Assembly (NCBI GenBank): GCA_003497505.1
Contig: DNNV01000316.1
Coordinates: 1-11,399, forward strand
From: Clostridiales bacterium
GTDB taxonomy: Bacteria; Bacillota; Clostridia; Tissierellales; Sedimentibacteraceae
DNA: 11,399 bases
Direction of reading: 5' to 3'
The notes under the pieces are model-generated. The model was not told the origin of the DNA and searched no databases. It saw only the letters and a list, made by a program, of their open reading frames with translations. The position numbers were made by a program, and so were the translations under genes. Numbering within the stretch: the first letter of the stretch is position 1; each line of letters begins with the position of its first letter. Of this stretch, positions 6,241 to 11,399 are shown in pieces.

Positions 6241-7586
6241 TACTTCAAATATTCAACTACTTCATCCACGTTTCCAGCACCCATAGTAATTACGGTGTCA
6301 CCATCTGCGGCAAGTGTCCTGATTATTTCCGCTGCAGCTTCAAAGGATTCTGCATATTTTCCATCTCTGCCATAGCTATTTTTCATAATACCAATAACAT
6401 CCTTGGAGCTGACCTCACCCATATCCTTTTCTCTTGCTGCATATATATCAAGCAGAATTACTTCATCGGAATGAGTCAATGCTTCAGCAAATTCGTTGAG
6501 CAGCTTTTTGGTGCGTGTGTACGTATGAGGCTGGAAAACCGTAATAACTTTGCCTTCCGTATAAGATTTTGCTGTTTTCAAGGTAGCTTTCATTTCAGAA
6601 GGATGATGTGCATAATCGTCAATTATGGAAGCTCCGTTGACAGTGCCTTTGTATTCATATCTTCTGTGAGTGCCTTTGAAATCATGCAGACCGTTTTTAA
6701 CCGTGCCGGCATTAACACCAAGAGCTAAACATGCTGCCGCTGCTGCAAGAGAATTTGATATGTTGTGTTCCCCAAATACCATCAGATTAATATCTGCAAC
6801 CTTTTGACCTCTGTTCATGAGCGTATACGATGGTGCAGGAAACAGGCTGATATTCTCAGGATAGTAGTCTGCGCTGCTATCAGTACCAAAGGTTATAACG
6901 CTGCATTTTAAATTTTTAAATAGCTCAGCATGCTTTACATTAACTATCAGATATCCGTCTGCAGGAATTTTTTCAGCATACTCCACAAATGCGCTTTCAA
7001 TATCCTTTATATCTTTGTAGTAATCAAGGTGGTCCTCTTCAATATTGAGTATGACCTCCATTGTTGGATTAAATTTAAGAAAATTTCTTTTATATTCGCA
7101 TGCTTCCGTAAGCAGCAGATCATTGGAGCCTAAAAGCATATTACCTCCCAATGAATCCATTTCGCCGCCTAAAAATATAGTGGGCTGCATGTCTGTTTCT
7201 ATTAAAACTGAGGAAAGCATACCGGTTGTGGTAGTCTTGCCGTGAGTGCCTGAAACACAGATTGCGTGCTCGTAATTTTTCATTAAAAGGCCAAGGAATT
7301 CCGCTCTGTCCATTATGTTCAAATTCAACTCCTGCGCTCTTAAAAGCTCGGGATTGTCATTTGATATGGCAGATGTGTACACCACCAGGTCAATATCGTC
7401 AGTTATATTTTTGCTTTCATGATTTATATGTATTTCGGCACCCAATTTTTTCAGCTTCTCCACCATGTGTGAGCAGCTTCTGTCAGAGCCAGAAACTCTC
7501 ACGCCCTCATCAATCATCACTTCTGCCAGTGCGCTCATGCTTATTCCGCCTATACCGATAAAATATATATGATTATATTTTTGCAT
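6240..7586 (-). CDS. murC: UDP-N-acetylmuramate--L-alanine ligase
   Basis: A 448-residue cytoplasmic Mur ligase that uses ATP to add L-Ala to UDP-MurNAc, the first step of the peptidoglycan stem peptide. All three domains are recognisable: N-terminal Rossmann FIGIGGISMSALA (9-21) and SGSD (32-35); the central ATPase with the P-loop GTHGKTTT (113-120), EACEYKRNF (161-169) and NIEEDHLDYY (181-190); the C-terminal domain with DDYAHHPSE (323-331), FQPHTYTR (351-358) and MGAGNVDEV (435-443). The length is typical. The start at 7586 is chosen because GAGGAG (7593-7598, minus strand) lies 6 nt upstream. The longer frame back to 7649 would begin upstream of the predicted transcription start. It is transcribed alone, convergent to the met operon, away from any division and cell-wall cluster. 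Confidence 0.97.
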   Translation of the reverse strand: MQKYNHIYFIGIGGISMSALAEVMIDEGVRVSGSDRSCSHMVEKLKKLGAEIHINHESKNITDDIDLVVYTSAISNDNPELLRAQELNLNIMDRAEFLGLLMKNYEHAICVSGTHGKTTTTGMLSSVLIETDMQPTIFLGGEMDSLGGNMLLGSNDLLLTEACEYKRNFLKFNPTMEVILNIEEDHLDYYKDIKDIESAFVEYAEKIPADGYLIVNVKHAELFKNLKCSVITFGTDSSADYYPENISLFPAPSYTLMNRGQKVADINLMVFGEHNISNSLAAAAACLALGVNAGTVKNGLHDFKGTHRRYEYKGTVNGASIIDDYAHHPSEMKATLKTAKSYTEGKVITVFQPHTYTRTKKLLNEFAEALTHSDEVILLDIYAAREKDMGEVSSKDVIGIMKNSYGRDGKYAESFEAAAEIIRTLAADGDTVITMGAGNVDEVVEYLK

Positions 7587-7637
7587 CTTATACTCCTCAA
7601 ATATTTCTTTGCTATATTCATATGAATAAATCATGAC

Positions 7638-7666
7638 ATTATAACACATAAATGTGAAGCATTCAA
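7638..7666 (-). promoter_or_regulatory. Promoter of murC
   Basis: On the minus strand: -35 TTGAAT (7661-7666), a 17-nt spacer and a perfect -10 TATAAT (7638-7643) with an extended TG. The predicted start near 7631 leaves a leader of about 45 nt. Confidence 0.85.
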
Positions 7667-7677
7667 TAATTTTGTGG

Positions 7678-7687
7678 AGGTTAACCT
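7678..7687. promoter_or_regulatory. Perfect palindrome AGGTTAACCT upstream of the murC -35
   Basis: A 10-bp perfect palindrome begins 11 bp upstream of the murC -35 box, a place where an operator or activator site could lie. I do not recognise the binding protein. A palindrome this short can also arise by chance. Confidence 0.3.
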
Positions 7688-7837
7688 GTTCAAAAACATG
7701 GAAATGTGCACAAGTGCGCGAGAATAGGGATTGATACCCTGTGCAACCAATGATTTTTGCTATATAGATATAGAAAGAGATATAATGTAATGAGTTTTCT
7801 ACTAAAAGTTAGGGGCTTAAGATAATACTAATATTAT
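7688..7837. other. Intergenic stretch upstream of murC, no gene seen
   Basis: No reading frame with a ribosome site is present on either strand. The left part contains small inverted repeats (GCACA at 7708-7712 with TGTGC at 7740-7744; AGGG at 7726-7729 with CCCT at 7737-7740). On the plus strand TTGCTA (7757-7762), an 18-nt spacer and TATAAT (7781-7786) form a possible promoter, but nothing recognisable lies downstream. It would run antisense to the small gene at 7853-7981. Confidence 0.35.
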
Positions 7838-7870
7838 AAAATAAAAATCAAGCTATTCAGAGCCTGATTT
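7838..7870 (-). terminator. Rho-independent terminator of the 42-aa membrane protein gene
   Basis: On the minus strand AAATCAGGCT (7861-7870) pairs with AGCTTGATTT (7845-7854), 10 bp with one G-U, around a 6-nt loop, then TTTTTATTTT. The stem overlaps the last codons and stop of the small gene. Confidence 0.75.
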
Positions 7871-7981
7871 CTTCTTCCTGATATTTTCAGCAATTGTATG
7901 TATGTCGCCCATAAACCTTACTCCTATGTACAGAATGACAAGGAAGAATAATACTCTCAGAATCGATTGAATAACACTCAT
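7853..7981 (-). CDS. Small single-span membrane protein, 42 residues
   Basis: I do not recognise a family. The product has one hydrophobic helix at about residues 4-24 (core LRVLFFLVILYIGVRFM), followed by a short helix-like segment and a basic tail (RKKK at 35-38). By the positive-inside rule the tail should be cytoplasmic. Support comes from its surroundings: a strong GGAGG 5 nt upstream of the ATG, a promoter just before that (8006-8034), and a terminator that begins within the last codons. It is a complete monocistronic unit of about 170 nt. Possible roles are regulation of a membrane complex or a toxin-like peptide, but nothing in the sequence decides between them. No antisense RNA with its own terminator was seen, which weakens the toxin idea. 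Confidence 0.75.
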   Translation of the reverse strand: MSVIQSILRVLFFLVILYIGVRFMGDIHTIAENIRKKKSGSE

Positions 7982-8005
7982 AATTTCCTCCGATTGTTTT
8001 TATTT

Positions 8006-8034
8006 ATTATACAGGGATTTAGTATATAAGTAAA
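8006..8034 (-). promoter_or_regulatory. Promoter of the 42-aa membrane protein gene
   Basis: On the minus strand: -35 TTTACT (8029-8034), a 17-nt spacer and a perfect -10 TATAAT (8006-8011). The predicted start near 7999 leaves a leader of about 18 nt containing the ribosome site. Confidence 0.7.
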
Positions 8035-8065
8035 GAAAACTGGTATTACGTATTTTAGACTACTA

Positions 8066-8227
8066 TTAATTTCCATGAGCACAGAATCCCCATTCTTCAT
8101 AATACTGCGTTTCGTTTCTTTCATAAAGCGAGACACAATAATTGCATTAAAACATGATATTTTTATATTTATAAAGTCCTTCAAGCTTTGAGTCTTTGTC
8201 TTTATCCCTCGTTAACAGAAATAACAT
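8066..8227 (-). pseudogene. Small gene split by an in-frame TAA (26 + 26 codons), Cys-rich C-terminal half
   Basis: The minus-strand ATG at 8225-8227 has an excellent ribosome site (GGGAGG, 8234-8239, 6-nt spacing) and a promoter at 8295-8323. The frame runs 26 codons (starting MLFLLTRDKDKDSKLEG), meets TAA at 8147-8149, then continues for 26 more codons to TAA at 8066-8068. The second half reads CNYCVSLYERNE, then QYYEEWGFCAHGN. A CxxC, a third Cys and a His suggest a small metal-binding protein. I do not recognise the family. The simplest reading is a recently inactivated gene, since one base change (for example AAA to TAA) would produce the stop. Alternatives are a genuine 26-residue peptide with a chance open frame behind it, or readthrough. 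No clear terminator follows. Confidence 0.5.
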
Positions 8228-8294
8228 ATACCGCCTCCCATTTCTGCAATTCCAATTTACTGCAAATTGAAAATATTAATATGTAATTAATGCC

Positions 8295-8323
8295 ATTATA
8301 CAATATTTCTCACATTCAGACAA
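8295..8323 (-). promoter_or_regulatory. Promoter of the interrupted small gene
   Basis: On the minus strand: -35 TTGTCT (8318-8323), a 17-nt spacer and a perfect -10 TATAAT (8295-8300). The predicted start near 8288 gives a leader of about 60 nt. That leader contains a small hairpin (CAATTT/AAATTG with a 5-nt loop, around 8253-8269) ahead of the ribosome site. Confidence 0.7.
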
Positions 8324-8360
8324 TAATTGAAATAGCAGAACAGCATGGAGCATAATTTTG

Positions 8361-8390
8361 TTGCATATGCGGCGGAAATACTGCTATAAT
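8361..8390 (+). promoter_or_regulatory. Promoter of the MprF-like gene
   Basis: A perfect -10 TATAAT (8385-8390) with an extended TG (8382-8383) and a weak -35 TTGCAT (8361-8366) at 18-nt spacing. It is divergent from the promoter at 8295-8323, and the two share a control region of less than 40 bp. Confidence 0.65.
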
Positions 8391-8426
8391 TCTTTCATTA
8401 CATTTAGTATTTAAAATGGAGAAGGT

Positions 8427-10127
8427 ATGAAAAGTTATTTTAAAAAGACAGTTCAGAATATTGCCGTATTCTTGCTTGTTCTGATAGCGTTGAAAAATCT
8501 GCTTGCGGCTCTGCCGTTTAAATTTGCCGAAAGGTATATGCATTTTTACACGAATATGCTTAATCCGCATGCATTGCAGTTTCATCATGTTTTCTCATTC
8601 CTCATTGGTGCCATCATGCTTATTTTGGCTCACAAGCTGTATAAAAGAGTGCGAATGGCATGGTTTATACAAATAGTAATGCTGAGCATAACCATAGTGT
8701 TTCAGTTTGTCAGGTATCACATGTTCACATTGCCTGTTTTATCAATAGAAATGTTTGTTTTGGCTGTGCTTTTATACTATCACAGAGATTTCAGCAGAAG
8801 GGCAGACAGGATAACGGTTAAAAAGGCATTGGCATTGATTGGATTTTCTTTTCTTTTGGTGCTTTTTAATGCCAGCGTCGGAATATTTATTATGAAGGAG
8901 CACATACGGAATATACACGATATTTATGATGCTCTGGAGTATTCTGTCAAGCTGCTTGTTTTTATGGATACTGATTTCATAACTTTTTCCGGAAGAATAG
9001 GAGTGCTCTATACTGATTCTCTTATTCTGATAAACTGGATTTGTATTGTTACATCGGTGCTTTTGATTTTAAAGCCGATTGTTTATAATCCGGTTGCAAC
9101 TAAGCATGATAAGGAAGTTGTAAGGCGGATTGTTTTGAATTCAGGTCAAAATCCCATGGCATATCTGTCTTTGGAAAATTATAAGAAATATCTTTTCGGT
9201 AAAAGCATAGAGGGCGTTTGCTCGTACCAGGTTGTAAATAACGTATTCGTTATATGCGGAGATATGATATGCGCTGAACAGGACGGATTTATATTTTTAA
9301 ACGAAATACTTGAATTTTGCCATGAAAATGCATATGAAATTTTATTTTTAAATATAACGGAGCATTTTGCCGAGCTTTATAAAATAGCCGGCTTCGGAGT
9401 AATTAAGTATGGAGAGGATGCATGCTTCAGGCTGTCTGAATATAATCTTGCCGGAGGAAGTGTTGCCAAGGTTCGTGCGGCAATTAACCACGCAAACAAA
9501 GCGGGGATAGCGGTAAATGAATACAAGCCGCTGAAGGGAAGAGACAGCAATATTGAGCAGCAGATTTCGGATATTTCAACAGAGTGGCTGGAGCACAAAA
9601 ATTCGGATGAGCTTGGCTTTATGATAGGCGGTGTGGGGCTTGACAACCCTATGGACAGAAGATATTTTTACGCTTCTGATATGGATGGGAAGATGCTTGG
9701 ATTTGTTGTATTTCTCCCGTATCTCTCAGGTAATGGATATCTTGCGGATGTTACGAGGCGAAGAAATGACGCTCCCCAAGGGGTGTTGGAGAAAATAACA
9801 TATGATGCGTTTATGCTTATGAAGGAAGAAGGCGTTGAATGGGGAAACCTGGGGCTTTCTCCTCTTTACAACATCAATGACGGAGATAGAGCCACCTTCA
9901 CAGAAAGACTTTTCAGCTATGTGTATGAAAACATGAATAACAGCTATGATTTCAAGGCCCTTCATCATGCGAAGGAGAAATACGCACCAACAGAATGGCA
10001 GCCGAGATATCTGGCATACAGTCCGCGGCCGTTTTCTCCAAACCTGGCATATGCAATAGTGAGAGTTCAGGCGGGCAAAAATATAGCCAAAATGGTTATA
10101 TCAGAATTTAAGCGGAGGAAGGAATGA
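8427..10127 (+). CDS. MprF-like membrane protein with an aminoacyl-phosphatidylglycerol synthase (DUF2156) domain
   Basis: 566 residues. The N-terminal part has about six hydrophobic segments (residues 11-31, 54-72, 78-96, 101-118, 133-156, 196-217). A soluble C-terminal domain (about 225-566) resembles the catalytic domain of MprF/LysX-type lipid aminoacyltransferases, which move an amino acid from aminoacyl-tRNA to phosphatidylglycerol. Matching motifs are SYQVVNNVFVICGD (266-279), YLADVTRRRNDAPQGV (438-453), WGNLGLSPL (472-480), LHHAKEKYAPTEWQPRYLAY (512-531). It is much shorter than classical MprF (about 840 residues and 14 spans in S. aureus), so most of the flippase part is missing. The amino acid and lipid are unknown, and a relative with another role is possible. 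GGAG (8418-8421) lies 5 nt before the ATG. It is transcribed alone. Confidence 0.82.
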   Translation: MKSYFKKTVQNIAVFLLVLIALKNLLAALPFKFAERYMHFYTNMLNPHALQFHHVFSFLIGAIMLILAHKLYKRVRMAWFIQIVMLSITIVFQFVRYHMFTLPVLSIEMFVLAVLLYYHRDFSRRADRITVKKALALIGFSFLLVLFNASVGIFIMKEHIRNIHDIYDALEYSVKLLVFMDTDFITFSGRIGVLYTDSLILINWICIVTSVLLILKPIVYNPVATKHDKEVVRRIVLNSGQNPMAYLSLENYKKYLFGKSIEGVCSYQVVNNVFVICGDMICAEQDGFIFLNEILEFCHENAYEILFLNITEHFAELYKIAGFGVIKYGEDACFRLSEYNLAGGSVAKVRAAINHANKAGIAVNEYKPLKGRDSNIEQQISDISTEWLEHKNSDELGFMIGGVGLDNPMDRRYFYASDMDGKMLGFVVFLPYLSGNGYLADVTRRRNDAPQGVLEKITYDAFMLMKEEGVEWGNLGLSPLYNINDGDRATFTERLFSYVYENMNNSYDFKALHHAKEKYAPTEWQPRYLAYSPRPFSPNLAYAIVRVQAGKNIAKMVISEFKRRKE

Positions 10128-10175
10128 TGCTGTGATATTTTTAGAATTGAGGGCATCATTAATTTCTTGATTTTT
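10123..10175 (+). terminator. Probable terminator after the MprF-like gene
   Basis: An 8-bp stem AATGATGC (10123-10130) / GCATCATT (10153-10160) encloses a 22-nt A/T-rich loop and is followed by the T-rich AATTTCTTGATTTTT. The stem includes the gene's TGA. The long loop and interrupted T-tract make it weak. Confidence 0.45.
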
Positions 10176-10195
10176 CATTTCTGCAAATGTATAAT
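10167..10195 (+). promoter_or_regulatory. Promoter of tsaE-tsaB
   Basis: -35 TTGATT (10167-10172), a 17-nt spacer and a perfect -10 TATAAT (10190-10195). The predicted start near 10201 gives a leader of about 50 nt. Confidence 0.75.
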
Positions 10196-10209
10196 TAGAG
10201 CTGTTGATG

Positions 10210-10233
10210 ATAACGGGCCGCAGTGGCCATTAT
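10210..10233 (+). promoter_or_regulatory. Hairpin in the tsaE leader
   Basis: GGCC (10216-10219) pairs with GGCC (10225-10228) around a 5-nt loop, and ATAA (10210-10213) with TTAT (10230-10233) outside it across a small internal loop. The hairpin ends 3 nt before the AAAAGGA ribosome site, where it could affect initiation. No ligand-binding motif is recognised. Confidence 0.35.
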
Positions 10234-10249
10234 GATAAAAGGATGTATT

Positions 10250-10720
10250 ATGAAACTAACGGTTAACAATTTAAAGGATACGGAGCAGGTTGGAAAGATT
10301 ATAGCGCACTGCCTTGAAGCGGGGACAGTGCTTTGCCTTGACGGTGATTTAGGTGTTGGCAAGACGGCAATTACTCAGTTCATAGCACGTGAATTCGGGG
10401 TGAAGGACTATATAACCAGCCCAACATTTACAATTATAAAGGAATATGAAGGCAGACTGCCTTTTTACCACATGGATGTGTATAGGATAGATTCTGAAGA
10501 AGACATGTATGATCTGGGCTATGAGGAATATATTTATTCCGAAGGTGTAACAATCATTGAATGGTCGAATAAAATTGAAGATATACTTCCTGATGAAAGA
10601 ATAAATATTGAAATACAGAGGCTTAATGATACAAGCCGAATTATGACTATTGACGGCAGGGGAAGGGTCTTTGAAAAAATAGCAGAGGAGCTTAAAAATT
10701 ATGAAAGTACTGGCAATTGA
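10250..10720 (+). CDS. tsaE: tRNA t6A37 biosynthesis ATPase TsaE
   Basis: 156 residues, normal TsaE length. TsaE is the ATPase that works with TsaB and TsaD to transfer the threonylcarbamoyl group onto A37 of ANN-decoding tRNAs. Motifs are the P-loop GDLGVGKT (32-39), SPTFTI (57-62), HMDVYR (74-79) and TIIEWSNKI (101-109). The ATG at 10250 is chosen because AAAAGGA (10237-10243) lies 6 nt upstream. In-frame GTG 10223 and ATG 10232 have no ribosome site, and 10223 falls in the leader hairpin. Its last 20 nt overlap tsaB, so the two should be translated together. Confidence 0.96.
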   Translation: MKLTVNNLKDTEQVGKIIAHCLEAGTVLCLDGDLGVGKTAITQFIAREFGVKDYITSPTFTIIKEYEGRLPFYHMDVYRIDSEEDMYDLGYEEYIYSEGVTIIEWSNKIEDILPDERINIEIQRLNDTSRIMTIDGRGRVFEKIAEELKNYESTGN

Positions 10721-11390
10721 ATCGTCATCTATAACGGCATCCTGTGCTGTATCGGACAATGAAAAGCTTCTCGGAGAATATACGCTGAATCATAAAAAAA
10801 CTCACTCGGAAAAGCTCATGCCTCTGATAGAAAGCCTGATGACAGACTTGAATATCAGTATACAGGATATAGATGTAATTGCGATTTCCGAAGGACCGGG
10901 CTCATATACAGGGCTGAGAATAGGCGCTGCCATTGCTAAAAGTATGGCTTATGCAGTCAATATACCCATTGTAAATGTACCTACCATGAAATCCATGGCA
11001 GGTAATGTGCTTGATTTGAATAAATTGATTGTGCCCGTTATGGATGCGGGAGCAGGAAGAATTTACAGCGGAATTTACAGATGGGAAAACCAGGAGCTTA
11101 TTACTGTGGTGGAGCAATTCCCGTGCAATATTCATGAGCTTACCGACATGCTGAATGAATATGAGGAGCCGGTAATTTTTAACGGTGACGGCTCTGTTAA
11201 CTACAGAAGTGTAATAGAAGAGAAATTTAAGGGAAAGATGCATTTCGCACCTGAAAGATTTAATTATTTATCTGCTTCAACTCTTGTCTACATAGGCTGG
11301 AGCATGGCATTAAAGGGAGAATTGATTAAGGCTTCTGATTTCAGACCTCAATATTTGAGGTTGTCACAGGCGGAACGCAATAGGAAGTAA
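10701..11390 (+). CDS. tsaB: tRNA t6A37 biosynthesis protein TsaB
   Basis: 229 residues, typical of TsaB (YeaZ), an ASKHA-fold scaffold that pairs with TsaD in the t6A-forming complex. Motifs are LAIESSS (4-10), HSEKLMP (35-41) and GPGSYTGLRIG (65-75), with VMDAGAGRIYSG further on. The ATG lies within the tsaE 3' end (20-nt overlap) and is served by GAGGAG at 10685-10690, a rather long 10-nt spacing, so coupling to tsaE probably helps. The paralogue TsaD has additional metal and ATP ligands that are not present here. The usual neighbours rimI and tsaD may follow, since a ribosome site comes right after the stop. Confidence 0.96.
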   Translation: MKVLAIESSSITASCAVSDNEKLLGEYTLNHKKTHSEKLMPLIESLMTDLNISIQDIDVIAISEGPGSYTGLRIGAAIAKSMAYAVNIPIVNVPTMKSMAGNVLDLNKLIVPVMDAGAGRIYSGIYRWENQELITVVEQFPCNIHELTDMLNEYEEPVIFNGDGSVNYRSVIEEKFKGKMHFAPERFNYLSASTLVYIGWSMALKGELIKASDFRPQYLRLSQAERNRK

Positions 11391-11396
11391 GGAGGA
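11391..11396 (+). promoter_or_regulatory. Ribosome site for a gene beyond the right edge
   Basis: GGAGGA follows the tsaB TAA directly, and the window ends 3 nt later. It implies another cotranscribed gene; rimI or tsaD would be expected from known gene order, but it is not visible. Confidence 0.7.
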
Positions 11397-11399
11397 GTT

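Noticed and set aside
7587..7649. Longer murC start at 7649
   Set aside because: It is upstream of the predicted transcription start, while 7586 follows GAGGAG and begins at the family's usual N-terminus.
7671..7745. Replication-origin-like DnaA boxes
   Set aside because: Words such as TGTGCACAA look similar, but no clear TTATNCACA match or cluster is present, and no dnaA or dnaN lies nearby.
7757..7800. Plus-strand promoter driving a small gene
   Set aside because: TTGCTA-18-TATAAT is possible, but only an 11-codon frame follows, with no ribosome site; it is kept only as a note in the intergenic entry.
7978..8184. Minus-strand 68-codon frame beginning with TTG
   Set aside because: It has no ribosome site and overlaps both better-supported small genes and a promoter; the 8066-8227 frame has the control signals.
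10223..10249. GTG start for tsaE
   Set aside because: It lies in a leader hairpin without a ribosome site; 10250 has AAAAGGA.

Overview
The window is AT-rich chromosomal DNA with dense, short-spaced genes, strong AGGAGG-type ribosome sites, U-tract terminators and sigma-A-type promoters that mostly have an extended -10. Together with a YkpA-type ABC-F protein, a short cobalamin-dependent MetH and a TsaE-TsaB pair, this points to a Bacillota bacterium, most likely of the Clostridia. Genus or family cannot be read from the sequence alone. No tRNA, rRNA, CRISPR array, prophage or transposase was seen.

Layout. 1-1264: the 3' part of a YkpA/YbiT-like ABC-F ATPase, translationally coupled to an unknown 84-residue protein and closed by a terminator. 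1343-1754: a cold-shock protein gene with its own promoter, a long leader and a terminator. 1757-1884: a non-coding block rich in hairpins and bounded by an 11-bp direct repeat, unexplained. 1899-6240: an apparent operon metF-metH-ispA (methylene-THF reductase, B12-dependent methionine synthase, farnesyl-diphosphate synthase), ending in a terminator that works on both strands and is shared with the convergent murC. 6240-7666: murC on the minus strand with its own promoter.

7667-8426 looks empty at first but holds two small minus-strand genes. One is a 42-residue single-span membrane protein (7853-7981) with promoter, ribosome site and terminator. The other is a 53-codon reading frame (8066-8227) with a good promoter and ribosome site that is cut in half by an in-frame TAA; its second half carries a Cys-x-x-Cys pair and a third Cys. 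8361-10127: a membrane protein with about six spans and an MprF-type aminoacyl-phosphatidylglycerol synthase domain. 10167-11390: tsaE-tsaB, overlapping, with a ribosome site for another gene at the right edge.

Functions. MetF makes 5-methyl-THF, which MetH uses to methylate homocysteine. IspA makes the C15 precursor for longer isoprenoids, including the undecaprenyl carrier used in cell-wall synthesis. MurC adds the first amino acid of the peptidoglycan stem peptide. The MprF-like protein probably modifies membrane lipids. TsaE and TsaB belong to the tRNA t6A37 pathway. The most unusual items are the interrupted small gene, the 1757-1884 element, the short MprF-like protein and the substituted ATPase site of the ABC-F protein.
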